64,000 bases of DNA from positions 13,286,001-13,350,000 of the forward strand of contig OY987306.1 in NCBI GenBank assembly GCA_963920635.1, given 5' to 3'. Under the pieces are notes generated by a model that made no database searches, was not told the DNA's origin, and worked only from the letters and a program-made list of their open reading frames with translations. The position numbers and the translations under genes were made by a program. Shown one piece after another: positions 11,392-21,507 of this stretch. Positions within the stretch are counted from its first letter, which is position 1, and every line of letters starts with the position of its first letter. Source of the DNA: Pseudeuparius sepicola (taxonomy: Eukaryota > Arthropoda > Insecta > Coleoptera > Anthribidae).

Positions 11392-13303
11392 CTAATTATC
11401 TATACTAACTTCTCTTTGAATAAGTGGCAACAATATTTTACTGAATTCCACTGAACATTCAGCAACACAGTTGCCCGTATTTCCTAGAATAAATGCAGAT
11501 TCTTTAATTTTTCGTCTATTTCCTACTTCTTCTTTTAGAATTGGTTTGGAACTATCCCACAATATCCTATGAATTTTTGACTTCGAAATTTGATTTTGCC
11601 TGATATAAATTTTATGTTCTTTTAAACGAACGTTAAATGGCCTACAAGTCTCCCCAACATAGAACTTTCCACATTCACAAGGAATTTTATAAATGCAATT
11701 TTTTGAACTTTGTAACTCATTAAATGGTTTTGTTTTAACTAGCATCGATCTTAATGTATTTTTGGTTTTAAATGCTGTTCTCACATTAAAACGATTGCCT
11801 ATACGTTTTAGCTTATCTGACAGTCCAGGAATATAAGGAATTATTAAATTTACTGGTCGGTCCACCAGATTTATTTCTCTAATTCTATTAGCATTGTTAT
11901 TTTGTTGGCAATCCTGAAAAACTTGCTCAACAAATTCAATAGGATAACTATTCTTCTCAAGAACATGTTTTATATGTTTAATTTCTTCCTCAAATTTTGT
12001 GTTATTAGAACAAATCGTTCTAGCCCTGTCATACAAACTTTTAATTACTCCTTTTTTAACACTAATATGATGATTGGAGTTGAAATAGAGATATCTATTA
12101 GTATGTGTTGGTTTTCTATAGACACTAGTTTCTATATTATCTGATTTCAGTATAGAAACATCTAAGAAAGGTAATTCATTATTATTTTCAATTTCTAAGG
12201 TAAACTTAATAGAAGGTTCTTGAGAGTTTATAAAATTTAATAATGAATTTAACTCATCTACTCCATGTTCCCATATAACAAATATGTCATCTTTATATCT
12301 CCACCAAACATTAGGTTGGTGAACATATCTAGTCAATTCTAATATATAATTATCCGGAAATTGATGTTCCCTAATTTTTTCTAGAAAATGATTACTGTTT
12401 CTGATAAATGAATTTGAGTTTCCTACTAACGGATTAACAATTTTAAGTAAATATTTTGCTAACGAATGGCATGGCGAATTTATTGAACTTACAATGGGGC
12501 GAAGAGGAATGTTAGTTTTGTGTATTTTTGGTAATCCGTATAAGTGTGGAGGTTTTGAATGATGCGGAGTTAAGAGTGTCCTTTGTTTCTGTGTCATTTG
12601 TTCGCGGTATTTATACAGTGTTTTGTATATTTTAGTTTCTATTGAAGTTGTAGGGTCTTTGTTTATCTTCTTGTAAGTTCCTTCATTTAATAAATCATTT
12701 AATTTATTATCATACACAGTTTTTTCTAAAATAACAGTTGCATTTCCTTTATCTGCTGGTAATATTTTAATTATCCTATCTGATTTAAGTGATCTAATTG
12801 CTACTTTTTCTTCCTTTGAAATATTTGACTTTGGTTTAAAATCGTTTTCTAAGATTATTTTTGACCTGACTCTAAATTCTTGACCTAATTCCTCAGGTAA
12901 GGCTTGAGCTGTTTCCTCTACCGATGCTACTATGTCAAGCTTAGAAATTTTGTTGTCAACAACAGAAAAATTTAACCCTTTTGCCAAAACTAACTTTTCT
13001 GAAATGGTAAGTTCTCTGTTAGATAAATTAATTACTGTTCTGTTGACAAAATCATTGTCTATTTGATTGAATTCCTCACTATGCTTTTCCTCAACTAATC
13101 TTCGGAATTTGTTAATCTGTCTAAGTTTGACTCTATCAAAATACCTATTATAGCTTATGCTGATACAATTTGATATATAATTAAAATCATAGAAAGATAC
13201 ACTTTCCCTAACATTTTCCTGTATTTCATTTATATCCCCCCATAATTTGTTTATGTTACTTCTTTGGTTCTGTATTCTGTATTCCAGTAAATTTAATAAT
13301 TCC
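11392..13303 (-). CDS. Penelope-like reverse transcriptase with GIY-YIG endonuclease, internally deleted
   Basis: The frame stays open from about 13303. The N-terminal helical region is before 12987, where a TTG could be misread as a start. Then come PADKGNATVIL, a LYGLPKIHK motif, PIVSSINSPCHSLAKYLLK, and RYKDDIFVIW with the palm YxDD box. Next are ELPFLDVSI and VYRKPTHTNRYL, a thumb region, and a GIY-YIG nuclease (CIYKIPCECGKFYVGETCRP). Between the FLEKIREHQFP segment and RYKDD the usual 90-110 residues, with the first catalytic Asp and the AMGSP-like motif, are missing in frame. Reverse transcription is therefore unlikely. Compared with the second copy it also lacks about 8 residues near KSKI. 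Confidence 0.85.
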
Positions 13304-13772
13304 TTATATTCCTGGACTGTCAGATAAGCTAAAACGTATAGGCAATCGTTTTAATGTGAGAACAGTATTTAAAACCAAAAATACATTAAGATCGATGCTA
13401 GTTAAAACAAAACCATTTAATGAGTTACAAAGTTCAAAAAATTGCATTTATAAAATTCCTTGTGAATGTGGAAAGTTCTATGTTGGGGAGACTTGTAGGC
13501 CATTTAACGTTTGTTTAAAAGAACATAAAAATTATATCAGGCAAAATCAAATTTCGAAGTCAAAAATATGTGAACATTCCTTTAATAACAATCAAAGGAT
13601 ATTGTGGGATAGTTCCAAACCAATTCTAAAAGAAGAAGTAGGAAATAGACGAAAAATTAAAGAATCTGCATTTATTCTAGGAAATACGGGCAACTGTGTT
13701 GCTGAATGTTCAGTGGAATTCAGTAAAATATTATTGCCACTTATTCAAAGAGAAGTTAGTATAGATAATTAG
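13283..13772 (+). pseudogene. Second, 5'-truncated Penelope-like copy (GIY-YIG part)
   Basis: The frame begins mid-protein at the NLIIPYIPGLSDKLKRIG block and runs to the same C-terminus as the minus-strand copy. It includes CIYKIPCECGKFYVGETC and a CEHSFNNNQ stretch missing from the first copy. The nuclease domain looks complete, but there is no reverse transcriptase and no native start. Substitutions relative to the first copy are few, so the two are of similar age. Confidence 0.85.
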
Positions 13773-14093
13773 ATAAAACACAGGGTACAATATCAGGCAG
13801 GTGGCTAGGCTATTGTTTCTGTTGTCATGACATTTTAACCTGAAATTTATTAATCTGTCACTTCACTTTGACGTGACATGATCTTAGAGAAAGGAGGACG
13901 ATTTATCCTCCGAAAGCTCAGAAAACAAATTTGTTGAAGTTATTTTTTGAGTTACACGTTTCGTTCGTTCAGTGTTAATAATTTATGAATTTTCGAGGCA
14001 ACATGAAAAAGTTGTCTTTCAATCAGTTTGGTGGCGAAAAACCCAATTAAAAATTAAATGGATCTGTTTGCGCCACAAATAAATTTTAGAAAA

Positions 14094-14106
14094 TACCTGT
14101 TATATT
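14094..14106 (+). repeat. Right target duplication of the Penelope-like insertion
   Basis: TACCTGTTATATT, identical to 11088-11100. Confidence 0.85.
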
Positions 14107-14628
14107 CTTAGATGCTCCAATAAAATGGCATACTTGGCATCACTGAGACCATTAGATTGAGGAAAGAATAGGCCTCACTATGGAAAGTATAATGCTCGGT
14201 CCCCTTACTTTAATGAGTCCCTGGTAAAATGTATCCAAAGCATCGTTCACTTGTTTTAAAAACCAAACACATGGCCAACTATGATCATTTTATGGGTCCA
14301 AAATCCAAGAAGTATTATTAGCGATTTTTTTTAGAAAAAAAAAAAACTATTGACGTAATCTTAGTGTCATGATTCGTTATCTCTCCAATCTCTAAAATTC
14401 AGGCGGGTACCTACTAAGCTCGCTACTAAGGGATGACAAATTATTTGGGACATCCTATATACACACAAATGTGTACACTAAAATTATTCTTGAGTGATTT
14501 CCCTCTCGGATTTAACTATACTTGTAAAAAATTGTATTTTCAATTTTTCGAAAAAAGTCATTCTTGACAAAAAAAGTCTGCTTTTCCTTAAAATAAGATT
14601 GGCATGGAAAAAGTTAATACTACTTATA

Positions 14629-14783
14629 TTGGGTGACCAGAAAATTGAAGAAACGTTCGGAACTTCAATCACATCCTAACATGCTTTCAAATTTCGATGA
14701 ACAAATTTTCTCTATAACTTTTTCACTATCTCTAAAAATAGAAGCTATACGAATTAACGTTTCTTCAATTTCTGGTCACCCAG
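14629..14783. mobile_element. Small MITE, 155 bp, TA duplication
   Basis: The left end TTGGGTGACCAGAAAATTGA and right end ...CAATTTCTGGTCACCCAG are inverted, with arms of about 30 bp extending through GAAGAAACGTT. TA flanks both sides (14627-14628 and 14784-14785), as for Tc1/mariner-type elements. It is noncoding; the small frames across it are chance. Confidence 0.85.
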
Positions 14784-14785
14784 TA

Positions 14786-15913
14786 TTTTAAATAAAAAAA
14801 TACCTAGGTAAATAATGAAAAATTTTCTATATGACATTTAAATTAGTATATTATACACCTAGGTTGAGAAGTGAGCCATTATTTACCGAGCATTTTTATA
14901 TCCTGAGGCGCGTAGCGCCGAAGAATATAATATGCGAGGTAAATAATGGCCTTCTCAACCGAGGTGTATATAGAATTTTTTTTACTACTACATTGAAATA
15001 TTGCCATATTTTAGTAATTTCTCGCTTTTTTCAAATATTTCAAAATATCAAGTAGCCTGGGAGTTCAGTTGTCAAGCTGATAAAATGACACTAATTTTTA
15101 AATGTCACAGAAATTTTTTTCATTATTTACCTAGGTATTTTTGTATTATCATTATTTACCTAGGTAGAGAAATATTACTTCTCATTAGAGGAATGAGGTA
15201 AATAATGGTGATTTCTCAGGTTAGTAGTAAAAAAAATTAGTTTCATGTTATCAGCTTGACAACTGAACTCCCAGGCTACTTGATATTTCGAAGTATTTGA
15301 AAAAAAGCGAGAAATGACTAAAACATCAAAATCTAATCAAATATGTAAAATATGGCAATATTTCAATGTTAGTAGTAAAAAAATCTATATACACTTCGGT
15401 TGAGAAGCCCATTATTTACCTCGCATATTATATCCTTCGGCGCTACGCGCCACAGGATATAAAAATGCTCGGTAAATAATGGGTCACTTCTCAACCTAAG
15501 TGTATAATATACTATTTTTTACTACTAACCTGAGAAATCACCATTATTTACCTCATTCCTCTAATGAGAAGTAATATTTCTCTACCTAGGTAAATAATGA
15601 TAATAAAAAAATACCTAGGTAAATAATGAAAAATTTTCTATGTGACATTTAAAAATTAGTGTCGTTTTATCAACTTGACAACTGAACTCCCAGGCTACTT
15701 GATATTTTGAAGTATTTGAAAAAAGCGAGAAATGACTAAAATATGGCAATATTTCAATGTTAGTAGTAAAAAAAAAATCTATATACACTTCGGTTGAGAA
15801 GGCCATTATTTACATCGCATATTATATCCTTCGGCGCTACGCGCCTCAGGATATAAAAATGCTCGGTAAATAATGGCTCACTTCTCAACCTAGGTGTATA
15901 ATATACTATTACA
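14786..15913. repeat. Palindrome-rich repeat cluster (three units)
   Basis: One forward unit (about 14786-15238) and two reverse units (about 15240-15530 and 15515-15913). Each has a block reading GTATATTATACACCTAGG, AAGTGAGCC, CATTATTTACC, a hairpin built on GGCGCGTAGCGCC, GGTAAATAATGG and TTCTCAACC. Each also has a block with GTTCAGTTGTCAAG and further CATTATTTACC copies in both directions. A fourth unit is at about 58344-58703. The family is unclassified and noncoding; translations across it are shadows of the repeat. Confidence 0.7.
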
Positions 15914-17849
15914 AGTATAGTTAAGTGTATCCGGGGACACACTGTATATTAAGACAAATATTACCTACAGATTCTACCTAAACGCACTAAAAATTTATAA
16001 TTATTCTTAATTTTAAATAATAATTATTTAATTCATTTTTCGATAGCATTCTTAGTTGGACATAACTGTCAGATAACTCTGTTGCCTGTTTTGTAGTTTG
16101 TGACATCTATGTGATAGATAGGAACAAAATTTTCATTCAATATTCCTTTGATTTACATTGAGCTTCATTAGTTCAACAGGTTGTATATCAAATGTGGAAT
16201 ATGGGGAAATGCAGCCATTTTTTAAGGGCGAATGCTCATCATCATTTGTGATATTTGCTTCTATATAAACCTCCACAGGTTTCACTTTCGAAACAAACGG
16301 ACATAAAAAATGAAAAATGAAAGTTGCAAATTCGAATATCTTCCAAACAGCTGAACCAAATATATGATATCTATATGTAGTTGGAATCGCAAAAATACGT
16401 AGATTTCAAATATAGGGGTGTTAAAAGCTAACGGGAAGATAAAAATAACTACACTCTGTGCAGGGTGTTAAATACATTTCCACAAGACGTAGGACGTAAA
16501 ATATATGAGAAACAAATACAATTAATTTATAAGGCGCTCTATTAAATTAATCCTATAAATTTTCCTATTGAACATTTTTTTCTAAACTTATAACATTAAA
16601 GGAAAGATGAGTAGGGGCATTTACTTGACTCTCATTGTCAAACAGATTTTTGTTCAAATAATGGTATCTACTGCAATTTTTTTTGAAATACTGTTAGAAA
16701 AGGTGTACAAAAAATAAGCAGTAAGTGGAGGAGAAAAGTAAAAAATACAGGGAGACTGCAATTTTACATGCAGAATTAAACTGGGAAGAAAGTTCTGTTT
16801 GGCTTCAATAAAAAAATTGAGTTGTAGAAATAGGTAGGAATAGAACAAATACACAAGAAAGTTGCGCTCTCTTAATCTAACCCTTTAAAAATTTATTAAT
16901 CGTCTTCGTTGAAATAATTTACTTTTTTTAAATTATGTCTCTGTAAGAACCACATATAAGTAATTCATATCATCAACTAAAATCTTTTTTTTTGTTCTTG
17001 CGTTAAAACCTCTATAATTCTGTAAACTTTCAAACTGGACACTAAAGGGTCATGATAAACATAAAGCGCCCTTTAAAATTTGAAATCGGGCCTTAGCCTA
17101 TATTAGCTTGGTTAAGGAAGGCATAAAATTCACATGGCGTGAAATACTTTGGAATGCACACTCGTCGTTTAGGGACCTTAACCGGCAGGTTTTTGCTGGC
17201 TTTATAAGCCTGAACACGAGACGACGGACCTCAATTAAAATTTTAAATTTTACAATCCCGCGTCTTTCCGTGACAGGTATTCAATATGTCAGGTGCGGTT
17301 TTTACAGTGAGGGCTGGCATATAAACTGAATGAGTGTTATTCATGCTTTGAAAATTTGAATCAAACAAAAGTCAAAACTAAAGACCAAATTCTTTTGGGA
17401 TTGCCTTACAGTTTAAAAGATTAAGACTAGATTTTTCGACTGAAAATTTCTGATTTTTGTTTGGAAACACAACGGGAATGGAAAAACTAGGTATATTACT
17501 AGATATAATAATATTATCATGGAGAATATATTATCCAAACTCGCCCTTAAATCAAAATCACCTCATATTCGTGGATGGATTTCACATAGACTATTTCCCT
17601 CGTCTTAATTTCCACCAATCACAAACGCGCAATTTTGAACTACAAATGGTTTCTAGATGGAAAAACTGTATGACATCACCTGTCAGCAGTTTTTTCGAGT
17701 TTACCCGCGGAAAAACTTGACAGCTGTTGTATAATAGGTATAATGTTTTGTAAGCTATGTGTATGCAGAATAATCTGTTACTCATGAAATAGTCTTGTCA
17801 AATACCATTCGGACATCTAATTTTTCCTGTGAAAAAAAAAACAAAGTGC
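15914..17849. other. No recognised gene
   Basis: AT-rich sequence with short frames only (for example 16654-16854, 17108-17329 and 17457-17720), none with a motif I know. Just before 17850, a stretch around CATCTAATTTTTCC matches, inverted, 19930-19950 in the segment beyond the mariner, so part of an older inverted repeat may be present. Confidence 0.4.
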
Positions 17850-18229
17850 TACGAAGCTGTAGAAGGACCACTTTATATTTTATTGTCGAGATCTTGCAAT
17901 TGTGCTACATAGGCCTTATTTTCACTCGTATACAAATTAATAATACAAATTACAAATTAAATTGGCACAGGTAAAGTGCTTGCTTACCTAACTAATAATA
18001 TTTTAAAACCACATTTAAATTCAATATCTCGACTTTGAACTCGAAGTGACGCCCCTCCTCCAACCCCATAAGCCCCGTCCACCCCAAGTATGTGTTGAAA
18101 TAATTTTAAGGTTTTCCAGGTAGATAAAAGATTATTATGTATTAACACAAATTTATTGCAGTCAATTACAAAAATAATTCAAATTACAATTGTATTAATA
18201 AGAATTTATTATAGTCAAAACACAAAGTT

Positions 18230-19265
18230 ATATAAATGAAATGTTCAAAGTGCTGTCCGTTATTTCGTAAACAATAGTATAGCCTATTTTCAAATCCCCT
18301 TCTTACATTCTGGAAAACTTGTCTAGGAATTGATCTACATTCTGTATTGATTCGTTGAAACAGATCATCAATACATTCGGGCTGGGTTTTATAAATAACA
18401 CTTTTTTAAATAACCCAAAAGAAAAAATCTAAGGGACTTAGATCTGGGGATCGTGGAGGCCATTCTACGGGTCCTCTTCTTCCAATCTAGCGCATTGGAA
18501 ATTCTCGATCTAAGAACTGCCTAACTGGTAGAACGTAGTGTGGGGGTACTGCAGCCTGTTGAAAATGAATTTTGTTCCCATCGAGGTTTAAGTTCACATG
18601 GTCGCCTTCTTGGTTTTCCATTTGCTCCGTAATAAGAGGGTTAATAGTTTCGTTTCTAATAAATGCAAAAAAACTCGCCATTTAGATTGCCTGGTATAAA
18701 TATTGGCCCGATGACCTTGTCTCCTAGAATACCTACCTAAGTTTTTCGGGATACTGGGTATGACCTTCTGTGAAGACATGCGGATTTTCGTCACTCCAAT
18801 ATCGACAATTGTGCTTGTTAACAAAACCTTTGAGAAATAAACTACAATCGTCGCTGAAACAGATATTTTTGAGCAATTCAGAATCATTGGTAATTTTATC
18901 TGTAATTTCTTCGCCAAACTGAACTCTACGGTCGGGATCGTCTTCCATAAGTTCCTGATGGATCTGAATTTTGTAGGGATGAAATTTGTGCAATTTTAAA
19001 ACTGACTGATAAGAAAGTCCAGTTGCAGCTGCTGTCTGACGAATGGAGGTAGTAGGATTCATTGCAAAATGACCCAGCACTTCGATCTGGGCATTTTCTT
19101 GAAGTACCCTGGGCTCTGTCCTTTTCTTGTTTTCTCTCCCGTCATTTTCAACTTTATGATCAGTTTTCGGATGTACGTGTGGCTAACATGTCTTTCTGGA
19201 TATCTTGCATTAAAAGTATTAGCTGTTCTCAATGCACATTTAGCAGCAGTGTAAACGCATGATAA
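18230..19265 (-). pseudogene. mariner transposase (DUF4817-like helix-turn-helix plus DDE), inactive
   Basis: In order on the minus strand: an N-terminal helix-turn-helix region (CALRTANTFNARYPERHVSH) partly removed by a deletion of about 35 bp near 19246, a frameshift after KLEMTG, then GHFAMNPTTSIRQTAAATGL. The catalytic part has NICFSDDCSLF (first Asp) and YWSDENPH, a frameshift, and IGPIFIPGNLNGEFF. HFQQAAVPPHY should read QQDGAPPHY, so the second Asp is Ala. A degraded RSPDLSPLDFF then carries the third Asp. The layout matches the insect mariner group with a DUF4817-type N-terminus. Confidence 0.85.
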
Positions 19266-19667
19266 CAGGAAAATATTGAAGATACTTTGGAAAAATCTAC
19301 TATGAAAATGAAGGCGAGTCCCAAAGTAAATTTATTTTATATCCACTATAGAAGGATCAGGTAAATTGGCCTAGCTAGTAAAATTATTTATCAAGTAGGT
19401 ATTGTCCAGCTAATTTAAGCCTTCTAGCAGGTCAGATTCCTTAATTTAGATAACTTTTTGTAATTGACTGTAATAAATTGTAACTTGAATAATAATAATC
19501 TAATCTGTACTTGGAAAAAAATTATTTCAACGCCTAATTTAAATGTGGTTTTAAAATATTATTAGGTAGGTAAGCAAGCACTTTCCCTGTGCCAATTTAA
19601 TTTGTAATTTGTATTATTAATTTGTATACGAGTGAAAATAAGGCCTATGTAGCATAAATTGCAAGAA

Positions 19668-19745
19668 GTCGAGTTCAAAGTCGAGATCTCGACTTTAAAG
19701 TCGAGATCTCGAGTTCAAAGTCGAGATCTCGACTTTAAAGTGGAG
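19668..19745. repeat. Self-complementary GTCGAGATCTCGAC repeats
   Basis: Four to five units alternate GAGTTCAAAGTCGAGATCTC and GACTTTAAAGTCGAGATCTC. Each is palindromic around GAGATCTC. The block lies in the right arm of the mariner and recurs at 28190-28235, 29463-29508 and 30737-30820 with different unit numbers. Confidence 0.8.
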
Positions 19746-19785
19746 ATCTGGGAATAAAATATAAAGTGGTCCTTCTACAACTTCG

Positions 19786-21133
19786 TACAATGCTATGTAA
19801 TATTCTTTTAACAAAACGCATTCGTGCGGTTGCAAAAATTCTCGTCTTCGACTTGGATTTTTGTTGCCACCAGCACTCATGCTTCTTGTTAAAATATTAC
19901 TTCGCAACGTGTTTTTTCGATTTTTTTCGGAAAAATTAGATGCCCTTATGATATTACTTACAAATAAATAGCTTTGCAACAGAAGCCTCTTTACGTAGAT
20001 TAACGTAAAGTCAAATAAAATGCACACTATTCATATCTTTAGAAGAGCTGTCGCTAAATAATTGTCTGTATTACTCCTTAGTCTGTGCTATTATTATAGA
20101 GCTATTGAAAAAAAATATATTTTACTTCTAGAAAGAATAAAATAACGATTTGAAACAAAATGTTTCTTAGAAAAGTTAACTTTAATCAGGTAGATATGTT
20201 TATCCGAAAAAGTTGTTTTGGCAAAGGGATGCATACTTTTAGGTTAGACCATTTTTTTTTCAGTTGATTTAATTGCCAACAGTAAGAAACAAAATCACTA
20301 GTGTGAACAAAAACTCCCTAGCACTGGATATTTATTACTCATTATTTAGGATGGTTATGGGTTACTTCTTGTACTTTCTGATAAGGGGCGAAGTCCTACA
20401 TCGCCCACTGGGTATCTTGATATTGAAATCGAGGACTTTGATTTTGAATTCCCCTGTTAGGTATTGCGCAGGCGAAAATTATTAAATAGTCCTTGCATAA
20501 ACGGGATAGGAACAAAATTCTTGTGTTATGTTCAATTGTGTTAATATTAAATTACGTTAAATTGTTTCGCATAAACCAAACTTTATACGTTTGACAACAT
20601 AAGATTCACTAACCATCTCGCAGAAATAAAATTAGAATAATGACAATAATAATCAAAACGGCGATTATCAAGAATAACAATAAGAAGAATTGCAAAGTTG
20701 CTCGGTAGCTGCTGCTGCTTGTCAAAATAGAAAACCCGAATATTTTTCAATGGAAGATTATGCTTTCACTGGTGAGTGTAGAACTTATTGTGGCAGTTAA
20801 AAAATTCACGATTGGAATGAAGAAGAAATGGAAATGCAAATGAATTATTTAGAAGTTATGGCAGCATATTATATATGTATACGCGTCTACATAGACTGGT
20901 CGTTTAGCGGGTCTGTTGGACTTCATAATGCATTGTTTCGTTACATATTAGCACAGACCTATATAGCTTCATATAGGTCTGTGATATTAGTGTGGCATAG
21001 TGCATAGTGTCGATCGGGCCATTTTGGGAGAGTGGGTTTCGCGGTTCTTGTTCACACATATCGAATGCCACAGACATCAAAATAACTAACAGAAAAATCA
21101 TGAAAACATTAAAACAAAAACAAAAAAAAAACA
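19786..21133. repeat. Duplicated 1.34-kb segment, copy A
   Basis: Nearly identical to 30856-32190 (copy B), with scattered substitutions and small indels. It starts at the mariner end and stops at the gypsy LTR. On the minus strand a short frame (SAGGNKNPSRRREFLQPHEC, about 19787-19880) is cut by the mariner insertion; I do not recognise it. The stretch before TCTGTG at 20082-20087 resembles the right end of the MITE at 52838-53093. A plus-strand frame at 20273-20485 shows no motif. Confidence 0.75.
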
Positions 21134-21332
21134 AGTTATGTTCATCGACCCCATAGTACACCGACCTGACGAAACCATATGGATCAGCACATAATCATCA
21201 TTTATTTTCTGTAACACACCGCACTTCCAAATTATATAAATACCGCGAAATCAATTAACAGAAAAATATAGTTTGTACCTGCGTTCAATAAAGCTTTTTA
21301 AAAAAGAAGAATCACCATCTCCATCTATAAGT
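21134..21332 (+). repeat. Left LTR
   Basis: Begins AGTTATGTTCATCGACCCC and ends CCATCTATAAGT. It contains a TATA-like TATATAAATA at 21234-21243 and a polyadenylation signal AATAAA at 21288-21293, so U3, R and U5 can be placed roughly. Confidence 0.9.
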
Positions 21333-21348
21333 GGCGCTGCGAACAGGA
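21332..21348 (+). promoter_or_regulatory. Candidate tRNA primer binding site
   Basis: TGGCGCTGCGAACAGGA directly abuts or overlaps the last T of the LTR. The TGG start is complementary to a tRNA CCA end. The matching tRNA was not identified. Confidence 0.6.
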
Positions 21349-21507
21349 TAGCTGCACGACATCCAAAGGAGGATCATCGGTTCGTCTCAACGATTTGGCA
21401 GTTATCAACGACCTGGGAGAAGAAACCTGTGCAGAAATTTGGAGAACCATACGGCGAGGATGTCCAGAGCGATTCTTCTTGTCCTGTAAGTTCACTTCCT
21501 TTTTCTC

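Larger units (their letters stand above)
11101..14093 (-). mobile_element. Penelope-like retroelement with an inverted partial second copy
   Basis: A minus-strand element (11101 to about 13282) holds one long reverse transcriptase / GIY-YIG frame. Joined to its 5' side is a plus-strand, 5'-truncated copy of the same element (about 13283-14058). The two make an inverted repeat of about 750 bp covering the C-terminal coding part and the noncoding tail. Such inverted or tandem partial copies are typical of Penelope-like elements. The block is flanked by a 13-bp direct repeat and lies inside the THAP-type transposon, so it inserted later. Confidence 0.88.
10199..14223 (-). mobile_element. THAP-type hAT- or P-like transposon, interrupted by a Penelope-like element
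   Basis: The left end CAGGGACTCTTTAA... (10199) and right end ...GAGTCCCTG (14223) form a roughly 32-bp inverted repeat that includes AAAGTAAGGGGACC. The flanks GTAAAATG (10191-10198) and GTAAAATG (14224-14231) are a perfect 8-bp target duplication, as made by hAT and P transposases. Without the inserted element at 11101-14093 the transposon is about 1.0 kb, a deletion derivative. The related copy at 51.6-53.2 kb keeps a THAP-like finger remnant, which here is reduced to its edge. Which of the two superfamilies applies is open. Confidence 0.88.
17852..19785 (-). mobile_element. mariner-type transposon, 1.9 kb, TA duplication
   Basis: The ends CGAAGCTGTAGAAGGACC (17852) and GGTCCTTCTACAACTTCG (19785) are inverted and flanked by TA on both sides. 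The inverted arms are long, about 300 bp, through AAGTGCTTGCTTACC and TTTGTATACGAGTGAAAATA. The right arm contains a run of self-complementary GTCGAGATCTCGAC units (19668-19745). It carries one degraded transposase on the minus strand. It interrupts a frame of the flanking segment (19786 onward). Confidence 0.88.

Noticed and set aside
13880..13930. Hammerhead ribozyme in the Penelope-like terminal repeat
   Set aside because: Such ribozymes are known in these elements, and a GGAGGA/TCCTCC stem followed by GAAA is conserved in three copies. The required CUGANGA core is not present before the stem, so I do not call it.
14831..15942. Open frames of 60-74 codons across the palindrome-rich repeat
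   Set aside because: The same peptides recur only because the DNA repeat recurs; they span hairpins and show no protein-like conservation.
20273..20485. 70-codon frame conserved in both duplicated segments
   Set aside because: Conservation reflects a recent segmental duplication; no motif supports coding.
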